Below, piece by piece: positions 16,360-23,855 of a stretch of 36,220 bases of DNA. The position numbers were made by a program, and so were the translations under genes. Positions within the stretch are counted from its first letter, which is position 1. Each line of letters starts with the position of its first letter. The notes under the pieces are model-generated. The model saw nothing but the letters and a program-made list of their open reading frames with translations. It was not told the origin of the DNA and ran no database searches. This DNA is from Nostoc sp. B(2019) (GTDB lineage: Bacteria; Cyanobacteriota; Cyanobacteriia; Cyanobacteriales; Nostocaceae): contig NZ_WVID01000034.1 of NCBI RefSeq assembly GCF_010091925.1, positions 27,832 through 64,051 of the forward strand, written 5' to 3'.

Positions 16360-17173
16360 GTATTATTTCCTAGTTCCTAAAATTGCGGAGAGAATCACCT
16401 ATATCAGGATTGGCTTAGCTTTAGCCGTTTTCGGTAGATAGCAACTAGTGTGTGAATAACAATAACGATTGGTACAATCTACTAATATCCCATCTGTCTA
16501 ATAAAAACCTGCCAAAATGGCACGAAACCCTTTACTTTTCCTTTAAAATTTTCTCAAAGATACCATCAATTCTTTACATTTTTCAGCATAGTTACTTGTA
16601 TCTATCTAGAGTAGAGTTTTATCAGGAATTAACGTCACCACAAACAAACTGATTCGCAGTAAGTGCTAATTGCTGTTAAGTAGTCATTGATAAATGAAGA
16701 TATTTGCTCATCCTGAATCTGATGGAAAAATGTAGTAATAATAACAATATGTCAGCTTAGAAATAGCGAAAAATCTAATAGTTCCTTCGCATCAAGAAGC
16801 ATGACATTTGACCCTATTATTTTTATTGATCATCACAAAGCTAAGACAACCGGAAATTTTAGGCGGTAAATAATTAATTTTTTTTCATATTTTATTCTTT
16901 GCCACCTTGAAGTCTCAGTAACATATTAATTTTGTCAATAATAAGCTACTGACAAGCGTAAACGCGTAGCTATGTAACCAAAGTTGCGGGTTATCGACTG
17001 GCGTGTGCTTGTCACCCCTCAATTTATGCGATCGCATTTATTTTCATCATTAGACTGTAGACCCTGTAATCCGCAGCCTACAATGTTTTTGACCCCAATT
17101 AGTCAGAATTTTTTGACCAGGTTTTTTGAAAATTTTACTTTATCAATTTCTGTGATGTTACGATAAAAGCATC
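16360..17173. other. Long AT-rich intergenic region, no convincing gene
   Basis: About 800 bases without a supported gene. I searched both strands for a small Cys/Ser/Thr-rich precursor peptide for the neighbouring kinase and found none with a ribosome-binding site. Two short frames (16452-16652 from GTG; 17026-17163 from ATG, with two cysteines near its start) lack supporting signals. A CGCGTAGC fragment near 16964 resembles dispersed Nostoc repeats. Confidence 0.5.
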
Positions 17174-17200
17174 AACCTGTACAGACTTTGTGTACAGGTT
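17174..17200 (+). promoter_or_regulatory. Operator of yefM-yoeB with two TGTACA motifs
   Basis: A perfect 10-base inverted repeat, AACCTGTACA (17174-17183) and TGTACAGGTT (17191-17200), with a 7-base spacer, lies 54 bases before the yefM ATG. Each arm contains the hexamer TGTACA (17178-17183 and 17191-17196). In E. coli the YefM antitoxin and the YefM-YoeB complex bind palindromes with a TGTACA core to autoregulate the operon. The same arrangement here is strong evidence for an operator. A weaker AGTACA follows at about 17230. Confidence 0.75.
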
Positions 17201-17254
17201 AAGTGAAAAGGTACTTAATTCAATTTACAAGTACAAAGGAAACTTTTGATACTT

Positions 17255-17614
17255 ATGGTTTTTGAAACTTATACTTACACACAAGCACGAGAAAAGCTGT
17301 CTGAACTGTGCCAGAAAGTTACTTCAGAACGCGATTTTGTAATCATTACACGTCGTAATGCTGAAAATGTAGCTCTAATAGCTGTTGATGAACTTTCTAG
17401 TATTCTAGAAACTGCTCATCTTTTACGTTCCCCTCGTAACGCTGAACGTTTGCTAACAGCTTTAAATCGAGCTAAATCAGGAGTTGTGAAATCTCAAAGC
17501 TTGGATGATCTTAGTAAGGAGTTAGGATTTGACCAAGAAGCAGAACCTCAAAAACCAATCAAAACAAGAAAATCCAGCAACTCCAAAGCAAAGAAAAACA
17601 GTATTTCAACCTGA
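17255..17614 (+). CDS. yefM: YefM-type antitoxin (Phd/YefM family)
   Basis: 119 residues from the ATG at 17255, which fits the family start (TYTQAREKLSELCQKV). A TTG at 17246 is in frame and has better spacing from the AAAGGA at 17235-17240, giving 122 residues. The core FVIITRRNAENVALIAVDELSSILETAHLLRSPRNAERLLTAL is the classic YefM block that binds DNA and leads into the toxin-binding helix. The C-terminal tail is long, Lys/Ser-rich and probably disordered. It neutralises YoeB and represses the operon with it. The gene overlaps yoeB by 86 bases in another frame, much more than the usual few bases. Confidence 0.92.
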   Translation: MVFETYTYTQAREKLSELCQKVTSERDFVIITRRNAENVALIAVDELSSILETAHLLRSPRNAERLLTALNRAKSGVVKSQSLDDLSKELGFDQEAEPQKPIKTRKSSNSKAKKNSIST

Positions 17615-17846
17615 ATTTTTAGAAGACTTAAAATTTTGGGTGGAAAATGATCAACGAGTTACCCTTAAAGTTTTGGATCTTGTCAAAGAGACTTGCCAAG
17701 ATCCTTTTAAGGGGAAAGGTAAGCCAGAACCTTTAAAATATTTAGATCCTAATACTTGGTCTCGCCGCATAACACAAGAACATAGAATTGTATATCTTGT
17801 AAAAGATGATGAAATAAATTTTTTACAAGCTCGTTATCATTATTAA
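17529..17846 (+). CDS. yoeB: YoeB-type ribosome-dependent mRNA interferase toxin
   Basis: 105 residues from a TTG start; no Met codon lies before the conserved part. The YoeB core starts near residue 26 (FQPEFLEDLKFWVEND) and includes DPFKGKGKPEPLKYL and WSRRITQEHRIVYLV, ending in ARYHY. The E. coli catalytic residues E46, R65 and H83, with the terminal Tyr, correspond to E67, R86, H104 and Y105, all present, so the toxin looks active. About 20 extra N-terminal residues arise from the long overlap with yefM; the true start may be a non-standard codon nearer the core. It cuts mRNA at the ribosomal A site when freed from YefM. Confidence 0.92.
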   Translation: MTKKQNLKNQSKQENPATPKQRKTVFQPEFLEDLKFWVENDQRVTLKVLDLVKETCQDPFKGKGKPEPLKYLDPNTWSRRITQEHRIVYLVKDDEINFLQARYHY

Positions 17847-17887
17847 CTATTAATTATCCCAAAATATAAGTAGCATTATTTAGTTTT

Positions 17888-17914
17888 GCGTAGCTTGCCG
17901 CCGTAGGCATCGCT
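17888..17914. repeat. Dispersed GCGTAGC...GCATCGC repeat
   Basis: The stretch GCGTAGCTTGCCGCCGTAGG followed by CATCGC after yoeB is a version of the highly iterated GCGTAGC...GCATCGC repeat of Nostocales genomes. No function is known. Confidence 0.5.
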
Positions 17915-18034
17915 CAACACTCCAAAAATATTTACATTGTCACTTAACAATTCGTAGTGTGGGCCAGAGTTAAAAGAATTTTCACGGCGATTAATTACAG
18001 CAACCAATAACCGAAACATATTGCCCTGGCTGCT

Positions 18035-18063
18035 TCCTGCTTCTTCGTAAAATAAAAGCAGGA
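18035..18063 (-). terminator. Hairpin downstream of the TMEM14-like gene
   Basis: TCCTGCTT (18035-18042) and AAGCAGGA (18056-18063) form a perfect 8-base stem with a 13-base loop, between two convergent genes. There is no T-run on the minus strand, so it is only a weak terminator candidate for either gene. Confidence 0.35.
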
Positions 18064-18085
18064 TAGCTGTTACCGCAAACTGATG

Positions 18086-18406
18086 CTACCTTAAAACAAC
18101 AATTTGATTTACCATTACCGCCAGTGTCAGCATACCCAAAATAGTCATCAGTCCCGCAGGCATAAACTTACGTGTTTTAATAAGCCTGAAAGCAAAAACA
18201 ACTACCAAAACACTAGTAACTAACACTGCTAAAATTAAAGCCCAGGTTTGCCCTTGGAGTTGAAAATAAGCGGCAAAAAGTAGTAATAAACCACTAATGC
18301 TGCCACTTATGAGCGAAACTTGACTATTAGCCTGAATGTAGCCAATAATGCCACCAGCGATCGCTAAAATACCGTAAGCAAGAGTAGCAATCATACCTAA
18401 ATTCAT
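18086..18406 (-). CDS. TMEM14-like small membrane protein
   Basis: 106 residues with four hydrophobic segments (about 5-22, 30-47, 55-73 and 83-101). The Gly-rich first segment (YGILAIAGGIIGYIQA) and the spacing LISG..SGLLLL match the TMEM14 family. The plant chloroplast relatives (FAX proteins) export fatty acids from plastids. A lipid-transport role in the cyanobacterial membrane is plausible but unproven. Confidence 0.8.
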   Translation of the reverse strand: MNLGMIATLAYGILAIAGGIIGYIQANSQVSLISGSISGLLLLFAAYFQLQGQTWALILAVLVTSVLVVVFAFRLIKTRKFMPAGLMTILGMLTLAVMVNQIVVLR

Positions 18407-18493
18407 TGTTAAAACCTATGTAGATTTTGACTTTACTGCCAGGGTCAGCAGACAATTTACCATAGCTGTTTAGCTATATCACCCAGTTGATTG

Positions 18494-19855
18494 ATGGATA
18501 ATCAAGCGATGCCAACGGCAAGTACTTCCTACTACACAAAGGTTCAATTTCTCCAGCGCCAAGCAGCGTCACTTTTACTGTACCAATCTGTCCTCCAAGG
18601 CGAAGTAGGGGTGGCATTTCTTGACCTGTTGCAAGCGATACGTTACACTGATGCCGATGCGCGGGGTTGCCTCCAAGCCTACGGTACTTACTTCCACGCT
18701 TTGGCTGCTAGAAATCAAAATTGGGAGGACTACCTAATTACTCAAATTCTCATCTCAGAGAACCCTTTTACAAGGCTTGCTCAACAGCGAGAATTTAAGG
18801 ATTTGCCCCCAGCTTTAGTAACAGCAGCTCAACATGATTTACAAGTATTGCAGAGTCTCTATGAATGTAGCAGCGCTTCTTTGAGTGAGTGGGTACAAAC
18901 CGTAGCCCATCTGCCAATTTCACCAGTTGTTTGGTATCAAGAATTGAAAGAGGTAGGAGTAGGCACAAGATTCACCGCATCTCTACAACATTTAGAAAAT
19001 TGGGGTAATGCTGTAGAAGATTTAGCAGCTTATTACCGGCAATTCGGCTCAGGTTTATTTGCAGAATATCGCGCTCTCCGCTGGCAATCTGGGCAGTTTA
19101 TCGGTATTCGGTATTCAGATCCAGTTAAACTTAGCACACTTGTAGGTTACGAGTCTCAGCGAGATGCTTTGCTAAAAAATACAGAGTTTTTATTATCAGG
19201 AGAAATGGCACTACACGTATTACTTTACGGTAGTCGCGGTTCGGGAAAATCTTCTTTGGTGAAAGCTTTATTGAATGAATATAGCTATCACAACCTCCGT
19301 TTGTTGGAAGTGGCAAAATCTGATTTAAAAGATTTACCAGAAATTGTAGAACATCTGCGGGGAGTGTCACAAAAATTTATCATCTTTGTCGATGACCTTT
19401 CTTTTGAAGAAGATGATGATGCCTTTAAAGCACTCAAAGTGGTTTTAGAAGGCAATTTAACCGCACGACCTCAAAACGCAGTTGTGTATGCCACCTCCAA
19501 CCGTCGCCACTTGATTCGAGAGTTTTTTGTCGATAGACCTGCTCCCAAAGACAATGAAGAGATCCATGCATGGGATACTATGCAAGAGAAGCTTTCATTT
19601 AGCGATCGCTTTGGTTTAACCTTAACCTTTGAACCAGCCGATCAGAAAACTTATTTAAAAATTGTTGGGCATCTAGCAGCACAAGCTGAAATTAATATTA
19701 AGCCAGAAGATTTAGAATATCAAGCATTACAATGGGCAACTCGTCACAACGGTCGTTCTGGTCGCACAGCACGGCAGTTTGTTGATTTTTTAAAAGCAGA
19801 TTTAGCGCTCTCTAGTGCAAATAACAATACGTTCGATACACAACCTGAAAATTAA
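18494..19855 (+). CDS. DUF815 AAA+ ATPase
   Basis: 453 residues from the ATG at 18494; a TTG immediately before it is the alternative. The N-terminal half is helical and unassigned. The C-terminal half is a DUF815 P-loop ATPase: Walker A GSRGSGKSSL (Lys near 252), Walker B FIIFVDDLSF near 300, then the family signature VVLEGNL.ARPQNAVVYATSNRRHLI, a DRFGLTLTFEPADQ.TYL motif and an arginine-rich RSGRTARQFVDFL end. The family resembles AAA+ remodelling or loader proteins; no substrate is known. It ends 20 bases before the downstream TTG frame (146 before the preferred ATG of the coiled-coil gene), so the genes may share a message. Confidence 0.88.
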   Translation: MDNQAMPTASTSYYTKVQFLQRQAASLLLYQSVLQGEVGVAFLDLLQAIRYTDADARGCLQAYGTYFHALAARNQNWEDYLITQILISENPFTRLAQQREFKDLPPALVTAAQHDLQVLQSLYECSSASLSEWVQTVAHLPISPVVWYQELKEVGVGTRFTASLQHLENWGNAVEDLAAYYRQFGSGLFAEYRALRWQSGQFIGIRYSDPVKLSTLVGYESQRDALLKNTEFLLSGEMALHVLLYGSRGSGKSSLVKALLNEYSYHNLRLLEVAKSDLKDLPEIVEHLRGVSQKFIIFVDDLSFEEDDDAFKALKVVLEGNLTARPQNAVVYATSNRRHLIREFFVDRPAPKDNEEIHAWDTMQEKLSFSDRFGLTLTFEPADQKTYLKIVGHLAAQAEINIKPEDLEYQALQWATRHNGRSGRTARQFVDFLKADLALSSANNNTFDTQPEN

Positions 19856-20001
19856 TTTGCTGATAATTTATTTTTTTGTTACTTATAAAACAGTCTGATG
19901 CACAAATACTTAAAATTGGAGATTTCAAAACAACTATATCAGGGGTAATAACCTTACTAACTACTTATTCTGATAACTTAACTACCCTAAAAATAAGCAA
20001 T

Positions 20002-21288
20002 ATGCAATCAGTAATGGTAAGCAATCGATTTATCCTAGGCATAGTAGCCTTCAGTGTGAGTTTTGGACTCAGCCTTGTCCCAAGCTGGGATTTCAATAAA
20101 GCCTTTCTCACAGGTGTAATTACCGTACTTGCTACATATACAGCAGCATTATTTGTAGATAAGCGACGTAGAAATCATGAAATGCTTGTTTTAGGTTCTC
20201 TCCGCAAACGAATTAAAGAGATGGAGGGATTGAAGTCCCGTATTGTCAGAGAAATCAACCAAATAGAAGACCATCGTAGTTTATTATACTCAGAGTCAAA
20301 GCAACTACAAAATCAAGTTATAGAATGCCGTAATCAAAGGGATAGTCTCAATCGAGAGTTAAGCACTTTTGCAGGACAAAGAAAGCAGTTAGACGCTGAA
20401 ATAAACAACCTGAAAACTGAACTTTATAATCTTGATAAAAGTAAAACAGAACTGAACAATTCTTTTTCTACTCTTACATCTGAAAAACGTCGTTTAGAGT
20501 TGAATTATAATACATCTCGTGCTGAAATCACTCAGTTACAAACTCAAATTGGTGAACTCCAGCAAGAAAAACGAGAACTTGAAAGCAATTTAACTCTGCT
20601 AGGCAGACTCAAACCTCAACTAGAAGAAAAATTACACGAACTGCGAATCAAAATTCAAGAGCTAGAAACTGAAGTAACTACGGAAAATCAATTATTAGTA
20701 GCTACAACCAATGCCAGAACAAATATCGAAGCTAGCCTGAATTCTTTTCAAACTCAAATTGCATCTCAGAAAGTTGAACTTAATAATTTACAAGAGCAAA
20801 TCTCATTATTACAAGAAGAACGAGATCTGTTGCAAAACCAAGTTTGGGAATTACTCCAACAAGTAGAAATAATTAACCCGGAACCTTTGGCTGAAGACAC
20901 ACAGGGAGATAATCTGGACTTGTTTCCTTTTTCTGAATTAATTGAACCCTTAGAATTAATAGATACTAAAGTTGATATATCGGAAAATTTACCTGCGGAA
21001 TGGACTAACTTTCTGGAAAAACTACCAGGAGATGAAATACAAGTATTAAAAGCCATAGTTGAGCTAGATAATCCCAAAGCAGCTATTAAACAGATTGCTG
21101 AAGCAAATATTACCATGCCAAATTTATTAATAGATTCTATAAATGAACGGGCAAATGATACTATTGGTGAATTAATAATTGAAACTAATTTGGAAATTCC
21201 ACAAGTTTATCAAGAGCATATCGCAAACGTCAGAAAAATGATTGCAATGTATGAAATTCTCATGGCTAGACACGCCTCATCAAATTAA
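20002..21288 (+). CDS. Membrane-anchored coiled-coil protein with TerB-C-like C-terminus
   Basis: 428 residues from the ATG at 20002. A longer frame from a TTG at 19876 and a shorter one from ATG 20014 are possible; none has a good ribosome-binding site. Two hydrophobic segments (about residues 10-27 and 33-50) precede a basic stop (DKRRRN). Residues about 60-300 form a long coiled coil rich in Glu, Gln, Leu and Lys. The end (about 340-425: EWTNFLEKLPGDEIQVLKAIVE, then MPNLLIDSINERANDTIGELIIE and VYQEHI) resembles the TerB C-terminal domain of tellurite/stress and defence-linked systems. It is followed after 96 bases by a BrxD-like ATPase, a pairing known in Ter- and BREX-related operons. I infer a membrane-bound structural partner of that ATPase. 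Confidence 0.8.
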   Translation: MQSVMVSNRFILGIVAFSVSFGLSLVPSWDFNKAFLTGVITVLATYTAALFVDKRRRNHEMLVLGSLRKRIKEMEGLKSRIVREINQIEDHRSLLYSESKQLQNQVIECRNQRDSLNRELSTFAGQRKQLDAEINNLKTELYNLDKSKTELNNSFSTLTSEKRRLELNYNTSRAEITQLQTQIGELQQEKRELESNLTLLGRLKPQLEEKLHELRIKIQELETEVTTENQLLVATTNARTNIEASLNSFQTQIASQKVELNNLQEQISLLQEERDLLQNQVWELLQQVEIINPEPLAEDTQGDNLDLFPFSELIEPLELIDTKVDISENLPAEWTNFLEKLPGDEIQVLKAIVELDNPKAAIKQIAEANITMPNLLIDSINERANDTIGELIIETNLEIPQVYQEHIANVRKMIAMYEILMARHASSN

Positions 21289-21384
21289 ATTATTCTTGCC
21301 GTCGTCAGATTATTAGTGAGGTGAGCATAAGCCTTACCTACTGGCTACGCGCCTCTGCGTTTAAAATAAAGTGAGGTGTAATAA

Positions 21385-22707
21385 ATGGCAAAGCTCAAAA
21401 TCTCGAAAAAAATATCTACTGCTTTAATCAATTCTCTTGGTGCAGGGGTAGTACCAAGAGCGGGAGTTGAACATATAGCAGTAGGTCGAGAAAAGGAACT
21501 TAAAAGCCTATTACAAAATCTTGACGACATTGCAGAAGGTGTAGCGTCATTTCGTTTTATAATTGGTAACTACGGTTCAGGGAAAAGCTTCCTGCTACAA
21601 ATGGTTCGTAACCGTGCTATGGAGCAAGGGTTTGTAGTAGCTGATGCTGATTTATCTTCCGAACGCCGATTGGCAGGAACTAATAACGAAGGTCTAGCAA
21701 CCTATCGAGAATTAATGAGCCGCCTAGCTACAAAAACTCGTCCTGATGGTGGTGCTTTAGTCTCAATTTTGGAAGGATGGATTAATAAAATTCAACAAGA
21801 AGTTGTTAAAGAAACTGGAATGCGTCCTAATGATGATGGTTTTGATGACCAAGTTGAAGCAAAAATTAGGGAAGTAGTCCAGTATATTGAAGACTTAGTT
21901 CACGGATTTGATTTTGGCAGCGTTATTATTGCGTATTGGCGTGGCTACCGATTAGATGATGATGAATTGAAAAACGCCGCAATGCGTTGGTTTCGTGGAG
22001 AATTTAGTACTAAAACTGAGGCAAAAGCAGCCTTGGGAGTGCGAGTAATTATTGATGATGATAGTTGGTATGACTACATTAAATTATTCGCTAAGTTTGT
22101 GGCTGAGATTGGCTATAAAGGACTTTTAGTGTTGCTTGATGAAGCCGTACATATATATCAAATATCAACTACGGTTACTCGTGAAAAAAATTATAATAGA
22201 CTACTGGCAATGTTTAATGACACTATGCAGTGCAAAGCAGAACATCTTGGCATTGTCATTGGTGGAACAACCAGATTTTTAGAAGATCCAAACCGGGGAC
22301 TTTTTGCAGATCAAGCTTGGCGGAGGCGCACAAAAGAAAGCCGTTTTGTCACACAAGCTGGTGTTCAAGAATATTTAGGGCCAGTAATTCGACTAAACCC
22401 GTTAAGTGAAGAAGAAATCCTCACGCTTTTGCAACGCCTAACTGAGATTCATGCTGTCAATTTTGGGTATGACGAAGCTTTGACAAATCGTGAGTTAAAG
22501 GAGTTTGTCCAAGAAATTGTCAATCGCTTGGGTGCAGAGGCATTACTTACTCCAGGGGAAATTGTACGGGATTTTATGAGTTTGTTGAATATTATTCATC
22601 AAAATCCAGGAATTTCGTTTGGTGAATTAATTCATGGCTCTAAATTTAAACCTACTGCTGCGGGGAAAGATGTGGATGAAGATAATGCAGCGGAGTTTAG
22701 TTTGTGA
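21385..22707 (+). CDS. BrxD-like ATP-binding protein (DUF2791 type)
   Basis: 440 residues, with GAGGTG before the ATG. It contains a P-loop ATPase domain: IGNYGSGKSFL with K67, Walker B GLLVLLDEAVHIYQ (D252, E253), and the later GGTTRFLEDPNRGLFADQAWRRR and LLTPGEIVRDFMSLLNII typical of the BREX-type ATPase BrxD / DUF2791 family. The N-terminus (INSLGAGVVPRAGVEHIAVGREKE) is also characteristic. In BREX type 2 and Ter-related operons such ATPases accompany an Lhr-like helicase. Here the stop codon overlaps a GTG that opens only a short reading frame, apparently the cut-off start of that helicase. Most likely part of a phage-defence or stress module, now incomplete. Confidence 0.85.
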   Translation: MAKLKISKKISTALINSLGAGVVPRAGVEHIAVGREKELKSLLQNLDDIAEGVASFRFIIGNYGSGKSFLLQMVRNRAMEQGFVVADADLSSERRLAGTNNEGLATYRELMSRLATKTRPDGGALVSILEGWINKIQQEVVKETGMRPNDDGFDDQVEAKIREVVQYIEDLVHGFDFGSVIIAYWRGYRLDDDELKNAAMRWFRGEFSTKTEAKAALGVRVIIDDDSWYDYIKLFAKFVAEIGYKGLLVLLDEAVHIYQISTTVTREKNYNRLLAMFNDTMQCKAEHLGIVIGGTTRFLEDPNRGLFADQAWRRRTKESRFVTQAGVQEYLGPVIRLNPLSEEEILTLLQRLTEIHAVNFGYDEALTNRELKEFVQEIVNRLGAEALLTPGEIVRDFMSLLNIIHQNPGISFGELIHGSKFKPTAAGKDVDEDNAAEFSL

Positions 22708-22775
22708 TTAATGAACTTGAAGACCTTTTAGATTTGCCATTTAACCAGCTGATCCCCTCAAAACTGTTATCTTGA
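22704..22775 (+). pseudogene. Probable truncated 5' end of a helicase gene
   Basis: A GTG at 22704 overlaps the BrxD-like stop codon (GTGA), the usual sign of coupled translation in an operon. The frame encodes 23 residues (MINELEDLLDLPFNQLIPSK, then LLS) and stops. Its start resembles the beginnings of the large helicases that follow DUF2791 ATPases, which run D-LLDLPF-x-x-L-x-P and then continue for hundreds of residues. The most economical reading is a deletion that removed the rest of the gene. The similarity is recalled, not computed, and a coincidence is possible for so short a peptide. Confidence 0.45.
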
Positions 22776-22883
22776 CATTGCTTTAGGGAAAAATATATTT
22801 AGTCAAGGACTGAGTAAACAGCCATCTGAGCGGCCAAGTACAGTCCTGGAATTTTTGAGCTGCCTATATTTGAATTTAATTTT

Positions 22884-23855
22884 ATGGAGAAGTATCTAGC
22901 AGCGCAATGGCTCATTGCCAGACATTGCCTATTCCGCAAAAGCGGAGTTCTGACTTTAGCAATGGTTGTAGCGCTACTAGGCGCAAGCTGTACTGGGAAA
23001 GTATCTGGCAATCATCAGTCTATTAGGGATCGTGTCTCAGTTAGTAGCATAAATAACTTATCCACCTTAAAAATTGGCGTGTTGCCTACGCAAAGTCAGA
23101 TAGAGCAAGAACGGATGATCAAACCATTGGATGAATACCTGGAAAAAGCGCTAAAGCGACAGGTCGATTTCCAAGTTGCCAAGGATTATCAAGAAGTAGT
23201 TAATTGGCTAGTGGAGGAAAAGGTAGATATGGCTTATGTCGGAGCCGTGTCTTACTTTGAGGCTTTGGAGCGTGGTGCTGAAGTTGAACCGTTAATTGCG
23301 CCAATTGATAAGTACACAGGACGACCGTGGTATCGGGCTGCAATTATCGTAGCAGCTAATAGTTCCATCAAGAAGTTGGAAGACTTGAAGGGTAAGCGAA
23401 TTGCTTTTGTCAGCAAATCATCCACCTCTGGCTATCTCATGCCGATCGCAGCATTTAAAAAGCTTAAGATTAACCCTGAGCAGGACTTTGCTCAAGTCAT
23501 CTATCCTGGTACTCACGCTAAAAGCGAAGCGGCGCTGGAAAATGGACTCGTCGATGCAGTGGCGACGAATATCCCGTCATACATGAAACGGCAAAAAACC
23601 GGCAGGCTCACATCTGCTAACTCCAGAGTCCTTTGGGAGTCTGCTCCTGTTCCCCATTCGCCAATGCTGGTTTCCAAGAAACTGTCTCCTGAGTTGATCC
23701 AAGACTTAAAATGGGCATTCCTCAACATACCCGATGGCATTGAGGACATTGTAGGGACTGAAGTAGGCGGATATACCTTAGTTGAGGATGCAGACTATGC
23801 ACCCATTAAGAAACTTCGAGTAGAGCTTAAATTGAACTTTGAGGCGGCGAAATGA
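22884..23855 (+). CDS. PhnD-like phosphonate/phosphate-type substrate-binding lipoprotein
   Basis: 323 residues. The N-terminus has a hydrophobic segment ending in a lipobox-like LLGASC (C36), so it is probably a lipoprotein exposed in the periplasm. The mature part is a PhnD-type binding protein: LKIGVLPTQSQIEQERMIKPLDEYLE, DMAYVGAVSYFEA, LEDLKGKRIAFVSKSSTSGYLMP, and GLVDAVATNIPSY. There are no ABC permease or ATPase genes nearby. Instead its stop overlaps the start of a sensor histidine kinase (ATGA), so it more likely acts as the ligand-sensing partner of that kinase than in transport. The ligand (phosphonate, phosphite or another anion) cannot be told. Confidence 0.88.
   Translation: MEKYLAAQWLIARHCLFRKSGVLTLAMVVALLGASCTGKVSGNHQSIRDRVSVSSINNLSTLKIGVLPTQSQIEQERMIKPLDEYLEKALKRQVDFQVAKDYQEVVNWLVEEKVDMAYVGAVSYFEALERGAEVEPLIAPIDKYTGRPWYRAAIIVAANSSIKKLEDLKGKRIAFVSKSSTSGYLMPIAAFKKLKINPEQDFAQVIYPGTHAKSEAALENGLVDAVATNIPSYMKRQKTGRLTSANSRVLWESAPVPHSPMLVSKKLSPELIQDLKWAFLNIPDGIEDIVGTEVGGYTLVEDADYAPIKKLRVELKLNFEAAK

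Noticed and set aside
16452-16652. GTG-started 66-codon frame upstream of the kinase
   Set aside because: No ribosome-binding site, no Cys, Phe/Tyr/Ser-rich AT-driven composition; likely chance.
17026-17163. Cys-containing 45-residue peptide as precursor for the kinase/HopA1 pair
   Set aside because: The two cysteines are in the first third, not in a C-terminal core; there is no ribosome-binding site and the frame lies just before the yefM operator.
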